A program made the translations under genes and the position numbers. From Propionispira arboris (GTDB lineage: Bacteria; Bacillota; Negativicutes; Selenomonadales; Selenomonadaceae), in the NCBI RefSeq assembly GCF_900109225.1, contig NZ_FNZK01000004.1, positions 62,001 through 126,000 on the forward strand: DNA of 64,000 bases. The letters run 5' to 3'. Shown here piece after piece: positions 26,152-36,019 of this stretch (the first letter of the stretch is position 1; each line of letters opens with the position of its first letter). Under the pieces are notes generated by a model. It worked only from the letters and a program-made list of their open reading frames with translations. It had not been told where the DNA came from and ran no database searches.

Positions 26152-29100
26152 ATGAAACAGCTGCTTGAGCCTGCAGTTCAAATAATGAATCGATTGAAAT
26201 ATGCTTATAAATTTGGCATGATTGGCTTATTGATTGTATTGCAGGCAGCTGTATTAATTTATATGCTGGTATCGGAATTAAATAAAAATATCGATTTTGC
26301 CATTCGGGAACGAGGGGGCATTGAATACGTCACCAAGCTGACGGATTTATTTAATGAGGCCCAGGCATATCGCAATATCCAGTATGATTTTTCTCATGGC
26401 AATAAAGTACCGCCGGAGGATGTGCTGGCTCAGCAAGCGAAAGTGGATGAAACGTTGGCTGCGGTGGAAGCAGTCGATAAGCAGACAGCGGGTCAAATGG
26501 ATACAACTTGGAAATTGCAGATTGTACAGCAGGATTGGTTGACGCGTAAAGCAGAAACGCTGCAGTCTGATACTGGTCGCGCGCAGCTTGTATTTGATTT
26601 GGACAGCCGCTGGATTAGTGAAATAACGGATTTGATGCAGCATGTTGGTTATGAGTCAAATCTAGCTATGGATTCTGATTTTGACACATCCTATCTAGTT
26701 GATTCCGTATTGCGCAAATTACCGAAAACGGCGGAGACCGTAAGTATGGCGCAGGGACTATCTATTCAATTGTATGAGGGCAATGTTTCTTCGACTAGCC
26801 GAAACCAAATACTGCAAGTTGCGGGGTTGATGCGTTCTAGTTTGGAACAGACAACAGGCGCAGCCAATAAGGTATTTCGTCATAATCCGAAAATAAAGTT
26901 TGAGTTGGAAAAATTACAGACTCCAGTTACTGAATTAGTGCCGATTTTTGCTTGGAATATTGAGCAAAAAACAGTTGGACAGCAGGGGTTGCCGGTTCCT
27001 AAGCAATTATTGACTACGATGGGAAAGCATTCGATTGAAAATATTGAGGCATTACATAAAGCGGAATTAGTTGCTATTGATCAGGAACTTGTTTTACGGA
27101 TCAACCAATATTTACAATATCGAAACCTCGTAATCGTCTTTATTGTAGGCATCTTGTTGTTGGTTTGTTATCTTTTCATGGGCTTTGATATGTCAGTTCG
27201 TAAAGCTGTGTATCAGTTGTCAAAGGTCATGGCGAAGGTTGGAAATGGGGATTTAAGTGTTCGCGGTGAGATTTATTCACACGATGAGATGGGAGCACTG
27301 ACCCATTCAATTAACAATACATTGGATTCTTTGCAGAAAATGTATGAAGAAGTACAAGAATCTCATCTAAAGTTGGAAGAATGGAACCAAAAATTAGAGC
27401 AGAACATTGCAGCACGAACTGCATCTTTGCGAAACCTTCTTGATCATGCAGGACAGGGGTTTCTCTCTTTTGGTGAAGATCTATTGGTTAGTGGACAATA
27501 TAGTGCAGAGTGTACAACGATTTTCGCTCGGGAAATTGTGGGAGAATCAGTACCAGCGTTAATTTACCCCAATGATCGTGACCAACAGGTGTTCTTAGAG
27601 GCTATCTTTAAAAAGATTTTGGCTGAGAAAAACGAGTCTTTGCAAAACCCGTATTTTTCTTTGTTACCGGAAGAAATTGTCTTGGACAGTAGTTATATCG
27701 GGATGGCTTATAAATTGATTGACAATAAACAGGATACCAAAGAGCGCAGCATTATGCTGATTCTTACCGATTTGACATTGCAAAAGACAATGGAAGATAA
27801 CGTGCAGAAGGAACACGATATTTTGGCGATGATTGTGCATGTAGTAACGCATTCAGCTGATTTTTTTGCCGCCGTTAGTCAATATACAGATTTTTGTCAA
27901 GAAGGAATGCCGAGCTTGCTGAATGAGAAAAAGACAGCAAATGATATACTAGCAGCCATATTTCGGATGGTACATACCTTTAAAGGTACATTTGGACAAT
28001 TACATATGGCAAATATCATGGGGAAATTGCACGATATGGAGAGTATTCTGGCGAAAATTCGTTCCAAAGAACTTATGCAATTAGATAGCAAAGAGCTGAA
28101 AGAAAAGCTTAATGATTTTACATCATACGTTATGATTAACTGGCTCGAGGCAGACTTGAATTTGTTAAAAGAAAAACTGGGTGATGAATTTTTTCAGCAG
28201 GAAAATATGCTGATTGTTGATAATCAGCGATTGCTGGAAATCGAGGAGAAAGTAAAAAGAATCTTACCTTACGATGAATGCAATGTACTTTTGCCGGATT
28301 TACATCGGCTGCGATATCAGTCAATCAAAAAATTATTGCAGTCCTATCCGGAATATGTCACGTCTTTAGCTGAACGAAATGAGAAGGCTATCCAGTCTTT
28401 TGATATTGAAGGCAGTGATACACTTGTCGATCCTTTGCGATATAATGATTTTATAAAATCATTGGGTCATGTTTTTCGCAATTCCATCACGCATGGATTG
28501 GAGTCGTTTGAAGAGAGAGCGGAAAAAGGTAAGGATGAAATTGGTAAAATAACCTGTGCCATTAAAGAAAATTCATTGGGAATGACGATTGTTATATCCG
28601 ATGATGGAGCTGGAATGAATCCTGATCATATTCGCGAGGCTGCTGTCAAAAAAGGCATCTGTAGCGCAGAAGAAGCCCAGCGTATGGATGATACAGCGAG
28701 CATCATGTTGATCTTTGCAGATGGGTTTTCAGAGTCTAAAGATGTTAGTGAACTAGCCGGTCGTGGTGTTGGTCTTTCGGCAGTACGAGCGGAAGTGGAA
28801 AAATTGAATGGATCGGTGCAAGTTAATACAGTATGGGGTAAAGGTACGCAATTTGAATTTTTCTTACCATTTACACAAATTGAAGAACATCAATCTTATT
28901 CCATCAGACAGCTGGGAAATCCTCTGGTGCGGGCAACAGAAGCTTTGCTTAAGCAAAATACTGGGCTGCAGTTGAATAATTGCACATATATAGAATCTGC
29001 TGATGGCGGAAAATTAAAACTGCGCCAAGTGACCACGTTCTTAGGGATAAATGGAATAGGTAATTGTCGAATGGTGTTAAGCGCGGATCAGTCGGTTGTA

Positions 29101-29364
29101 AAATATTTAGCCGATGAGTATCCGCTGGAAGAAGCTAGTGACGGGACACCGGGGCAAAAACTTGAAACGATCTTATCGTATTATGCGAAGCAAATATTTG
29201 CGGATGCACTCAAAGAAGTACCAGAGTGGGTTGGGGTTGTTACAACAAAAGCCCTGGTTAGTATTGTGGCGGAAGATGCTTCAGCGAAGTATCCTCAGTC
29301 GGAAACACCAACTTGGCTGCTTGATACGGATTTGGGGAAAATTACGTTAAGTTTAGTATTTTAA
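26152..29364 (+). CDS. Large membrane sensor kinase with Hpt and CheA-like ATPase domains
   Basis: The 1070-residue protein has TM helices near 20-42 and 324-345 around a helical extracytoplasmic domain, then HAMP (to about 400), a coiled coil, a PAS-like region (about 420-545), an Hpt domain with HTFKGTFGQLH (phospho-His near 608), and a CheA-type ATPase with HVFRNSITHGLE (about 772), DDGAGM (816) and GRGVGLSAV (868). No CheW-like domain follows; instead residues 910-1070 (opening NPLVRATEALLKQNTG) look like a CheX/CheC fold without the ExxN phosphatase motif. TAGGAGG is 7 nt from the ATG at 26152; an in-frame TTG at 26146 is too close. It heads an operon with a CheY and a CheX-like gene. 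Confidence 0.83.
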   Translation: MKQLLEPAVQIMNRLKYAYKFGMIGLLIVLQAAVLIYMLVSELNKNIDFAIRERGGIEYVTKLTDLFNEAQAYRNIQYDFSHGNKVPPEDVLAQQAKVDETLAAVEAVDKQTAGQMDTTWKLQIVQQDWLTRKAETLQSDTGRAQLVFDLDSRWISEITDLMQHVGYESNLAMDSDFDTSYLVDSVLRKLPKTAETVSMAQGLSIQLYEGNVSSTSRNQILQVAGLMRSSLEQTTGAANKVFRHNPKIKFELEKLQTPVTELVPIFAWNIEQKTVGQQGLPVPKQLLTTMGKHSIENIEALHKAELVAIDQELVLRINQYLQYRNLVIVFIVGILLLVCYLFMGFDMSVRKAVYQLSKVMAKVGNGDLSVRGEIYSHDEMGALTHSINNTLDSLQKMYEEVQESHLKLEEWNQKLEQNIAARTASLRNLLDHAGQGFLSFGEDLLVSGQYSAECTTIFAREIVGESVPALIYPNDRDQQVFLEAIFKKILAEKNESLQNPYFSLLPEEIVLDSSYIGMAYKLIDNKQDTKERSIMLILTDLTLQKTMEDNVQKEHDILAMIVHVVTHSADFFAAVSQYTDFCQEGMPSLLNEKKTANDILAAIFRMVHTFKGTFGQLHMANIMGKLHDMESILAKIRSKELMQLDSKELKEKLNDFTSYVMINWLEADLNLLKEKLGDEFFQQENMLIVDNQRLLEIEEKVKRILPYDECNVLLPDLHRLRYQSIKKLLQSYPEYVTSLAERNEKAIQSFDIEGSDTLVDPLRYNDFIKSLGHVFRNSITHGLESFEERAEKGKDEIGKITCAIKENSLGMTIVISDDGAGMNPDHIREAAVKKGICSAEEAQRMDDTASIMLIFADGFSESKDVSELAGRGVGLSAVRAEVEKLNGSVQVNTVWGKGTQFEFFLPFTQIEEHQSYSIRQLGNPLVRATEALLKQNTGLQLNNCTYIESADGGKLKLRQVTTFLGINGIGNCRMVLSADQSVVKYLADEYPLEEASDGTPGQKLETILSYYAKQIFADALKEVPEWVGVVTTKALVSIVAEDASAKYPQSETPTWLLDTDLGKITLSLVF

Positions 29365-29404
29365 TGCTAATAAAAATATGTAAAATTAAGAGGGGAAGAT
29401 TAAC

Positions 29405-29788
29405 ATGGCACGGATTATGATTGTTGATGACTCTATGATGATGAGAAACACATTGCGCAGAATACTTGAAAAAGCAGGACATGCGGTGGTTGAAGAAGCA
29501 GTAAATGGTCAACAGGCGATTGACAATTACCCAAAATGTCTGCCGGATTTAGTAACGATGGATATCACAATGCCAGGATTAAGTGGAATTGATGCCCTAA
29601 AGGGGATTTTAGAGTATGATCCACAGGCAAATATTATAGCGGTAAGTGCCTTAGGTCAAAAGCATATCGTTTTTGAAGCTTTGCAAAATGGGGCAAAAAA
29701 TTATGTTTTAAAGCCAATTCATGAAGATAAATTATTATCGGTTCTGGAAATGGTATTGGAGCAGAACGGTTTTGCCGAATCGCATTGA
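29405..29788 (+). CDS. CheY-like single-domain response regulator
   Basis: The 127-residue receiver has the acidic pair in IVDDSMMMRNTLRRIL, the phospho-Asp D53 in TMDITMPGLSG, Ser in VSALGQ and K103 in LKPI. It has no output domain. It lies between the Hpt kinase and the CheX-like protein, so it is the expected acceptor of phosphate from the kinase and the substrate of the next gene product. Its target is unknown. Confidence 0.92.
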   Translation: MARIMIVDDSMMMRNTLRRILEKAGHAVVEEAVNGQQAIDNYPKCLPDLVTMDITMPGLSGIDALKGILEYDPQANIIAVSALGQKHIVFEALQNGAKNYVLKPIHEDKLLSVLEMVLEQNGFAESH

Positions 29789-29846
29789 TTTTGTGAAATG
29801 CAAGCTTGTTATACATGTTTCTTAAAGGAAGAGAGGGCGATATAGT

Positions 29847-30725
29847 ATGCTAAATCAGTATTTCGGACATTATTTATTAAATAAAGGAATTCTGAACAAT
29901 GTTCAGCTGCGTGAGGTATTAGATGCTGAACGGAGTGTTAAGGTTAAACTAGGTCTGCTTGCTGTTAACGTTGGGGTGATGACTGCGGCACAAGTTGAAG
30001 ATATTCATAATTTGCAGCGGACAAGAGATCAAAGATTTGGTGACTTGGCAGTAGCGATGGGGTTTCTGACAAGTGTGCAGGTCGACCAGTTATTGACTTC
30101 ACAGCAAGAAGGACATCTTAGTATTATGCAAGCCATAACCGACAAAAATTATATGACATTGAGCGCGGTCGAAACTGCATTAAGTGATTTTCGTGAGGAA
30201 TATGGCATAACTACAAGCGATGCAGAGACGGAAGATGAAACAGAAATTATTAAGAAATTGGTGGACTTTTCCTCAGCCGCTGATAAAGCGGATTTACTAT
30301 ATAATTATGTGGGCTTGATAAAGCGTAATGCAGTCCGGTTCTTAGATGATCCGTCTTTCATTTTTATACAAAATAGTACAGGTAAAGCAGCGCAGTCAAA
30401 ATGGTTCGTTTCGCAGCAGATCATTGGAGATATCACTTTGTCGGCGGGCTTCCTCATGGAAGAATCTGTTCTTTTAGAAATTGCAGCTCGTTTTTATGGT
30501 GAGAAACTTACGCGCGTTGATGAACTGGCGTTGGATAGTGTGGGCGAATTTTTGAATGTTAATAATGGTGTTTTTTGCAGTTCCTTATCTGATCGCGGAC
30601 TTATGACGGATTTACAACCGCCGGTTGTTATTAAGCAAGATGGTGAGATAGACAAAGCTGTCAATTATCGTGTAAACACAGCCACTTCTTTTGGTGATTT
30701 TGAAATTATATTATCTTTGGCGTAA
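29847..30725 (+). CDS. CheX-like phosphatase with repeated N-terminal domain
   Basis: This 292-residue protein has an N-terminal half (1-130) made of helical repeats such as YLLNKGILNNVQLREVL and DLAVAMGFLTSVQVDQLL, similar to the MshEN/type II secretion ATPase N-domain. The C-terminal half (about 150-292) resembles CheX/CheC: GDITLSAGFLMEE followed by SVGEFLNVNNG, which supplies the E234-x2-N237 pair used by CheX to remove phosphate from CheY. It closes the operon before a terminator at 30748. Assignment rests on motif and context. Confidence 0.72.
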   Translation: MLNQYFGHYLLNKGILNNVQLREVLDAERSVKVKLGLLAVNVGVMTAAQVEDIHNLQRTRDQRFGDLAVAMGFLTSVQVDQLLTSQQEGHLSIMQAITDKNYMTLSAVETALSDFREEYGITTSDAETEDETEIIKKLVDFSSAADKADLLYNYVGLIKRNAVRFLDDPSFIFIQNSTGKAAQSKWFVSQQIIGDITLSAGFLMEESVLLEIAARFYGEKLTRVDELALDSVGEFLNVNNGVFCSSLSDRGLMTDLQPPVVIKQDGEIDKAVNYRVNTATSFGDFEIILSLA

Positions 30726-30747
30726 AAAGGTAGTGTATGAAATAAAC

Positions 30748-30797
30748 AAAAATGTTGAAGTAAGCAAAAATAAAATTGCTTGCTTCAACATTTTTTT
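30748..30797 (+). terminator. Terminator of the phosphorelay operon
   Basis: A 19-bp stem with one G-U pair (30748-30766 with 30777-30795) runs into seven T. Confidence 0.85.
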
Positions 30798-30863
30798 GCC
30801 TGAAAATAGAGTATGCAGTGAAAATCCTTCGATATGGGTTGTATTTAGAGGCGTTGAATCATA

Positions 30864-32009
30864 TTATTTTTTTAGCTGCATGCCGATTTGCAGAAGGCGG
30901 CAGGTGCGCTCTGTGGCATTTTCAAGAAGTGTTTTTGCATTTTTCATACAGTTTTCTAGTGTCATTGGGGCGGGCGGGACACTTGTGATAGCCGAAATAC
31001 CTTGCTGTAAAACTTCTTCGGCACCGTTTCCTAGTGCACCGGAAAGACAAATAACAGGGATGTGGTATTTTTTTGCGCATTGCGCAATTCCCACGGGAGC
31101 TTTACCATGAGCCGTTTGAAAATCTGTATGTCCTTCACCAGTAATAATCAAATCGGCATTTTTAATGAGGTTATCAAAATGAAGTGCGGCAAGGATAAGC
31201 TCTATGCCATTTTTCATTTTTCCTGAAGTAAATAGAATAAGCCCCGCACCCAATCCACCGGCAGCACCACTGCCAGTCATGCTGTTGACATCTATACCGA
31301 CATCTCGTTTCGCAATTTCATTATAGTGGGCAAGTGCAGCATCTAATTCTTTGACTATGGCTGGTGTGGCACCTTTTTGCGGACCGTAAACGACAGAGGC
31401 ACCTTTTTCGCCGCAAAGCGGGTTGTTGACATCACTGGCAATGAGGATTTCTGTATGGATAAGCCGGCTATCTAGTTTTTGCATATCTATATGATCGAGC
31501 TTGGCAAGTGCTGCTCCGCCTTTAGCTAAAACTTGATTCGCAGCGTCAAAAAAACGGACCCCCAAGGCTGAAGCCATGCCAGCACCACCATCGTTTGTGG
31601 CACTGCCGCCTATACCAATGATGATACGGTCTGCTCCTTGATCAAGTGCAGCTTTGATTAGCTGTCCGGTTCCATATGTACTGGCTAAGCGGACATTGCG
31701 GTCTTTTTCTGCTATTAATAAAAGTCCAGAGGCTGTCGCCATTTCAATGACGGCAGTACTGTCGTCGCCAAGTATTCCCCAGAGCGCTTTAACTGGTTTG
31801 CCAAGTGGATTTTCTACGATTGTTTCGATAAATTTCCCTTTGGTTGCAGTAATAAGCGCTTCAACGGTACCTTCACCACCGTCAGCTATAGGAATTTTAT
31901 CTATTTTAGCTGTAGGAAATACACGTTTAATACCTATGATCATAGCGGTGGCCACTTCACTGGCGGTGAGACTTCCTTTGAATGAATCTGGCGCTGTAAT
32001 AATATGCAT
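30864..32009 (-). CDS. glxK: Glycerate 2-kinase
   Basis: This 381-residue enzyme phosphorylates D-glycerate. It matches the GarK/GlxK family along its length, with the opening IITAPDSFKGSLTASEVA, IADGGEGTVEAL, IIGIGGSATNDGGAGMASAL and ITGEGHTDFQTAHGKAPVGI. It would take the glycerate made by the GarR-type reductase at 36924 to 2-phosphoglycerate. A sigma-54 promoter lies ahead of it on the minus strand at 32081-32097, tying it to the activator at 32198. The symbol could equally be garK. Confidence 0.92.
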   Translation of the reverse strand: MHIITAPDSFKGSLTASEVATAMIIGIKRVFPTAKIDKIPIADGGEGTVEALITATKGKFIETIVENPLGKPVKALWGILGDDSTAVIEMATASGLLLIAEKDRNVRLASTYGTGQLIKAALDQGADRIIIGIGGSATNDGGAGMASALGVRFFDAANQVLAKGGAALAKLDHIDMQKLDSRLIHTEILIASDVNNPLCGEKGASVVYGPQKGATPAIVKELDAALAHYNEIAKRDVGIDVNSMTGSGAAGGLGAGLILFTSGKMKNGIELILAALHFDNLIKNADLIITGEGHTDFQTAHGKAPVGIAQCAKKYHIPVICLSGALGNGAEEVLQQGISAITSVPPAPMTLENCMKNAKTLLENATERTCRLLQIGMQLKK

Positions 32010-32080
32010 GATATTTACCCCTTTTTCTATAAAATTTTTTTCATAAGATGATTGTTTTATAGGAACCGTTAATAATAAGA

Positions 32081-32097
32081 AGCAAAATTTATGCCAA
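32081..32097 (-). promoter_or_regulatory. Sigma-54 (-24/-12) promoter of the glycerate kinase
   Basis: On the minus strand TTGGCATAAATTTTGCT gives TGGCA-N6-TTGC with GG and GC 10 bp apart, as sigma-54 requires, about 70 bp ahead of the start codon. Confidence 0.72.
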
Positions 32098-32160
32098 CTG
32101 AAAAGGAGAATAAATCGAGGGTGTCTGGTTTTGATTTTTTAGCTATACCACAGTATAATG

Positions 32161-32193
32161 CTACAAATGTTTAAATTGTGCATCAATTGTAGT
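32161..32193. promoter_or_regulatory. Candidate activator site for the glycerate kinase promoter
   Basis: CTACAA at 32161 and TTGTAG at 32187 form an inverted pair. The segment TGCATCAATTGTAGT (32179-32193) recurs with one change at 34232-34246 upstream of the other sigma-54 promoter. It is 65-95 bp upstream of the -24 element, a normal place for an enhancer site. Confidence 0.55.
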
Positions 32194-32197
32194 GATC

Positions 32198-34144
32198 TTA
32201 TGTATAGCGTTTTTTGATTTCAATTTTATATGTCTTGAGTTTGCGATAGAGGGTACTGCGATCCATAGATAATTGGTTGGCAGCTTTTGAAATGTTAGCG
32301 TGATTATCGGCAATTGCTTGTATGATTGTTTCTTTTTCACTGCGTTCAGGTAGTGGCGTAGTGGATTTTACAAAGTCACTATTTTCACAAATATCGGTAC
32401 GGTCATCCCAATATTTTTCCAGAATGGCAGCATTGATATGGAATTCTTTGGTGATAATAACCAAGCGTTCAATGAAGTAACGCAGTTCGCGAATGTTGCC
32501 TGGCCAATTATAATTTTCGAGTAATACGGTTGCTGAACGATCTAATTCGTGTGGGCGCTGATGCTTCACTGTGTAGTGCTGCAGAAAATGCTGGGTGAGG
32601 TATAAAATATCACCAGTGCGCTGCCGCAGGGGAGGAATCGTAACCGTAAGAACTTTGAGTCGATAGAAAAGATCCTGACGGAAAACACCTTCGCTGACTA
32701 GTTTTGTAAGTTTTTTATTTGTTGCGGCGATAATACGTATGTCAATCGGAATATATTTGTCATCACCAAGCCGCATAACTTGGCGCTCTTGTAATACCCG
32801 TAACAACCGGCTTTGTCCATACGGAGCCATTTCTGAAATTTCATCGAGAAAAATTGTACCACGGTGAGCCATTTCGAAGAGTCCTTGTTTTCCTTTGTGT
32901 CGTGCTCCAGTAAAGGCGCCATCAACATAACCGAAAAGTTCGCTTTCTAAAAGATTTGTTGGCAGTGCTGCACAATTGATGGCAACAAATGGACCGTGGG
33001 CACGGTTGCTGGCGTTGTGTATGCTTTGCGCAAATAATTCTTTACCCGTGCCTGATTCGCCAAAAATCAATACGGTCGTATCAACACTGGCAAATTCTTC
33101 AGCGGTTCGTTTTGCTTCAAAAACTTGAGGGGATTCACCTAAGATATCGTTGAAGTGGTATTTGGCAATGAATTTTTTTGTCAGAACTTCGTTACGAATT
33201 TTGATTTCCATTTCTTGGATTTGAGTGACATCCTGGGATGTAATTGCGGCACCTATGATTTTTTGTTTGACGATGATGGGTAAAAAGTTGAAGTTAATCC
33301 AGAAAGGACCGATTTTAAGAATTTTGTCGATGATTTTCTGTCCGTTTTTTAGGCAGTCGTCAATAAATGGCAGGCATTCTTGTAACAGATGATGATGCTT
33401 AAATTCGTCGATTCTTTTCCCTGTGAGTTCTTTTTGTGATTGCCGTAAAAATATTTCGGCGGCAGAATTGACGAACTGAATGTTTTTTTCTTGGTTAACG
33501 CATATAATACCTTCCCTCAGAGAATTTACGATTGTACGGAATTCTTCGGTGCGTTTCCGTTCGCTGCTGCGGGCCAAAAGGATTTTTTGAGCAGATTTGA
33601 AGGCTTCGCGCAAAGAACAATCTCCTGATTGGACAAGCTGGGTGAGAAATCCACAACTTGCTGCATAACTAACAGCATTTGCGCCACCCATTAAAACATC
33701 TGTGTTTTTTAATGAGATATGATCGATTGTTTTATGGATGTCTTCAGAAGTTTTAAGTTTTAAAACACGCAAATCAATGTCGAGAATGTTGGATAAACGA
33801 ATAATGTCATTTGCCATATTTTCGAAGGCAAGATAGGTCAGCCGGGGATGAGGATGGTGGACCAGTTTTTTTGCTTCATAAAATGCCTGTGCCAGATCTT
33901 GACCTGTGATCATGATTTCAACGATAGGAATGCTGATTTTGGCATTTAAGAGAAGAAATGCTGTGCCATAACGTGAAATGATAGCATCTACATCGGTATT
34001 TTCTAAAGAACGAGCAAGACTGACGGCATCATTCAGTTGAGAAAAATAAAAATCAGTATATTCATAACAGCCAAGTTCCATAGCAATCTGTTTACTGTTT
34101 TTTAATAGGATTTGATCGGGAGCGATAAATGCAATTTTTGCCAT
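32198..34144 (-). CDS. Sigma-54-dependent activator with PrpR N-terminal sensor domain
   Basis: This 648-residue protein has a PrpR-type sensor domain (about 1-180), a PAS domain (about 215-330), an AAA+ domain with Walker A GESGTGKE and the sigma-54 contact GAFTGA, and a C-terminal Fis-type helix-turn-helix ([20 protein letters not shown]). It should sense a small acid and activate the two -24/-12 promoters that flank it. The open frame extends 21 codons further up, but the ATG at 34144 has AGAAGGTC at the right spacing and the typical PrpR start AKIAFIAPD. Confidence 0.9.
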   Translation of the reverse strand: MAKIAFIAPDQILLKNSKQIAMELGCYEYTDFYFSQLNDAVSLARSLENTDVDAIISRYGTAFLLLNAKISIPIVEIMITGQDLAQAFYEAKKLVHHPHPRLTYLAFENMANDIIRLSNILDIDLRVLKLKTSEDIHKTIDHISLKNTDVLMGGANAVSYAASCGFLTQLVQSGDCSLREAFKSAQKILLARSSERKRTEEFRTIVNSLREGIICVNQEKNIQFVNSAAEIFLRQSQKELTGKRIDEFKHHHLLQECLPFIDDCLKNGQKIIDKILKIGPFWINFNFLPIIVKQKIIGAAITSQDVTQIQEMEIKIRNEVLTKKFIAKYHFNDILGESPQVFEAKRTAEEFASVDTTVLIFGESGTGKELFAQSIHNASNRAHGPFVAINCAALPTNLLESELFGYVDGAFTGARHKGKQGLFEMAHRGTIFLDEISEMAPYGQSRLLRVLQERQVMRLGDDKYIPIDIRIIAATNKKLTKLVSEGVFRQDLFYRLKVLTVTIPPLRQRTGDILYLTQHFLQHYTVKHQRPHELDRSATVLLENYNWPGNIRELRYFIERLVIITKEFHINAAILEKYWDDRTDICENSDFVKSTTPLPERSEKETIIQAIADNHANISKAANQLSMDRSTLYRKLKTYKIEIKKRYT

Positions 34145-34231
34145 ACAGAGACCTTCTTTCATTTGTTCCCTATATCTTATCATTTTTAGACTACGAAGGA
34201 AAAGCAAAAATACATCAAATGTTATATAAAT

Positions 34232-34261
34232 GCTTCAATTGTAGTATATGTGCTACAATTT
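34232..34261. promoter_or_regulatory. Candidate activator site for the garD operon
   Basis: AATTGTAG (34238) and CTACAATT (34254) form an 8-bp inverted repeat with an 8-bp spacer, and TGCTTCAATTGTAGT (34232-34246) matches the site near 32179. It is about 50-75 bp upstream of the -24 element. Confidence 0.6.
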
Positions 34262-34307
34262 TTAGCGAAATTTACAGAATACAACCTTTAAATTCGCCAA
34301 TTCTGTG

Positions 34308-34324
34308 TTGGCATGGAAAATGCA
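34308..34324 (+). promoter_or_regulatory. Sigma-54 (-24/-12) promoter of the garD operon
   Basis: TTGGCATGGAAAATGCA carries TGGCA and TGC with the GG and GC dinucleotides 10 bp apart. It lies about 100 bp ahead of the first gene of the sugar acid operon. Confidence 0.72.
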
Positions 34325-34425
34325 ATATAAAGAATCAGGCAAGACAAGATGGCGTATCATATAATATAGTTTTAAGATTTTTTGCCATATCATTTTTTTA
34401 ATCTATAAAATAAGGGAGATCAATT

Positions 34426-35958
34426 ATGAATACAAAAAAAGAACAGATAGCACGCTGCATAAAGGTTTCTGCTGAAGATAATGTCGCTATTGTTGTGAAT
34501 GAAGGTGGGCTGCCAAAAGGGACAATTTTTGATTTCGGGCTTGAGCTGAAAGATGATATTCCACAGGGGCATAAGGTGGTTTTGCGAGATATTAAAAAAG
34601 ATGAAGAAATTATTCGCTATAACCAGGTGATCGGGTATGCCAATAAAGATCTTTCAGCAGGAAATTGGGTGAATGAATTTATGATGAGTTTGCCAACGCC
34701 ACCGGACTTAGACACGTTACTTTTGCAAAACACAGTACAGACACAAATAGAACCTATGGAGAAAGAGTATTTTTTTTCTGGGTATCGTAATAAGGATGGC
34801 ACCGCAGGTATACGTAATATTTTGGGGATTTTGCCTAGTGTGCAGTGTGCTGTGGGTGTCTTGAATAAAGCAGTTGAGAAATTAAAACAAGATATTTTAC
34901 ACAAATATCCGCATGTGGATGATATTGTGGTTTTAGCTCATAGTTATGGCTGCGGCGTGGCAATTCATGCGCCAGAAGCGAAAGTGCCTATTCGCGCTTT
35001 GCAAAATCTGGCAACTCATCCGAATTTAGGGGGCGAGCTGCTTATTGTCGGACTGGGCTGTGAGAAATTGCAGCCGGAACAGCTTATTGCCCAAGGAACG
35101 CATCCCGAAGTAATTGTACTACAAGAGGAACATGGCTATCAAAACATGATACAGAGTATTGTCGAGGCAGCAGAAAAATGCCTAAAACGATTGGAGAAAC
35201 GACGTCGAGTTTCCTGTCCGTTATCAGATCTTGCTGTTGGTTTGCAATGCGGGGGGAGCGATTCTTTTTCTGGTATTACGGCGAATCCGGCTATCGGTTA
35301 TGCAGCGGATCTATTGGTTCGGTGTGGTGCTTCGGTAATGTTTTCGGAAGTTACGGAAGTTCGTGATGGTATTCATCTTTTGCTGCCACGGGCGGCAAAT
35401 CAAGCAGTGGGGCAGCGTCTTATTGAGGAAATGCGGTGGTATGATACATATCTTGAACTCGGTGGTGCTGATCGAAGTGCAAATCCTGCACCAGGAAACA
35501 AAAAAGGCGGGTTGGCAAATATTGTAGAAAAGGCGTTAGGATCTATTGCCAAATCGGGATCCATGCCGATTTCGGATGTGCTTGCCCCAGGCGAAAAGGT
35601 CAGGGGCAAAGGTCTTATTTATGCGGCGACACCAGCAAGTGATTTTGTTTGTGGTACGATGCAGCTTGCATCCGGCATGCATTTGCAGGTGTTCAGTACG
35701 GGGCGTGGAACAACATATGGTTTGGCTCTGGCACCTGTATTAAAAGTTTCAACACGAAATGAGCTTAAGCAGAAGTGGCAAGACATTATTGATATTAATG
35801 CTGGTCGTATTGCAACGGGCGAGGCGACAATAGAAGAAGTCGGCAAAGAAATTTTCGAGCTTATTATTGAGATCGCTAGTGGAAAAAAAGAATCTTGGGC
35901 GGAACATTGGAAACTGTACAACGATCTTTGCCTTTTTAATCCGGCACCAATCACTTGA
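34426..35958 (+). CDS. garD: Galactarate dehydratase (UxaA/GarD family)
   Basis: This 510-residue protein has an N-terminal SAF domain (about 1-85) and the large UxaA/GarD domain with [36 protein letters not shown] and [18 protein letters not shown]. Family members dehydrate altronate or galactarate. Because two glucarate dehydratases, a tartronate semialdehyde reductase and a glycerate kinase surround it and no uronate genes do, galactarate is the likelier substrate, giving 5-keto-4-deoxyglucarate. AGGGAG precedes the ATG. It is the first gene of the operon. Confidence 0.85.
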   Translation: MNTKKEQIARCIKVSAEDNVAIVVNEGGLPKGTIFDFGLELKDDIPQGHKVVLRDIKKDEEIIRYNQVIGYANKDLSAGNWVNEFMMSLPTPPDLDTLLLQNTVQTQIEPMEKEYFFSGYRNKDGTAGIRNILGILPSVQCAVGVLNKAVEKLKQDILHKYPHVDDIVVLAHSYGCGVAIHAPEAKVPIRALQNLATHPNLGGELLIVGLGCEKLQPEQLIAQGTHPEVIVLQEEHGYQNMIQSIVEAAEKCLKRLEKRRRVSCPLSDLAVGLQCGGSDSFSGITANPAIGYAADLLVRCGASVMFSEVTEVRDGIHLLLPRAANQAVGQRLIEEMRWYDTYLELGGADRSANPAPGNKKGGLANIVEKALGSIAKSGSMPISDVLAPGEKVRGKGLIYAATPASDFVCGTMQLASGMHLQVFSTGRGTTYGLALAPVLKVSTRNELKQKWQDIIDINAGRIATGEATIEEVGKEIFELIIEIASGKKESWAEHWKLYNDLCLFNPAPIT

Positions 35959-36019
35959 TACTGCAGGAAAATGTAAAATCAGATAACAATAAATTTTGTA
36001 GAAAAGAGGAGCGAATATT

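Noticed and set aside
30691-31110. 139-codon + strand frame overlapping the glycerate kinase gene
   Set aside because: Antisense to the conserved C-terminal part of the kinase, spans the terminator of the previous operon and shows no motif.
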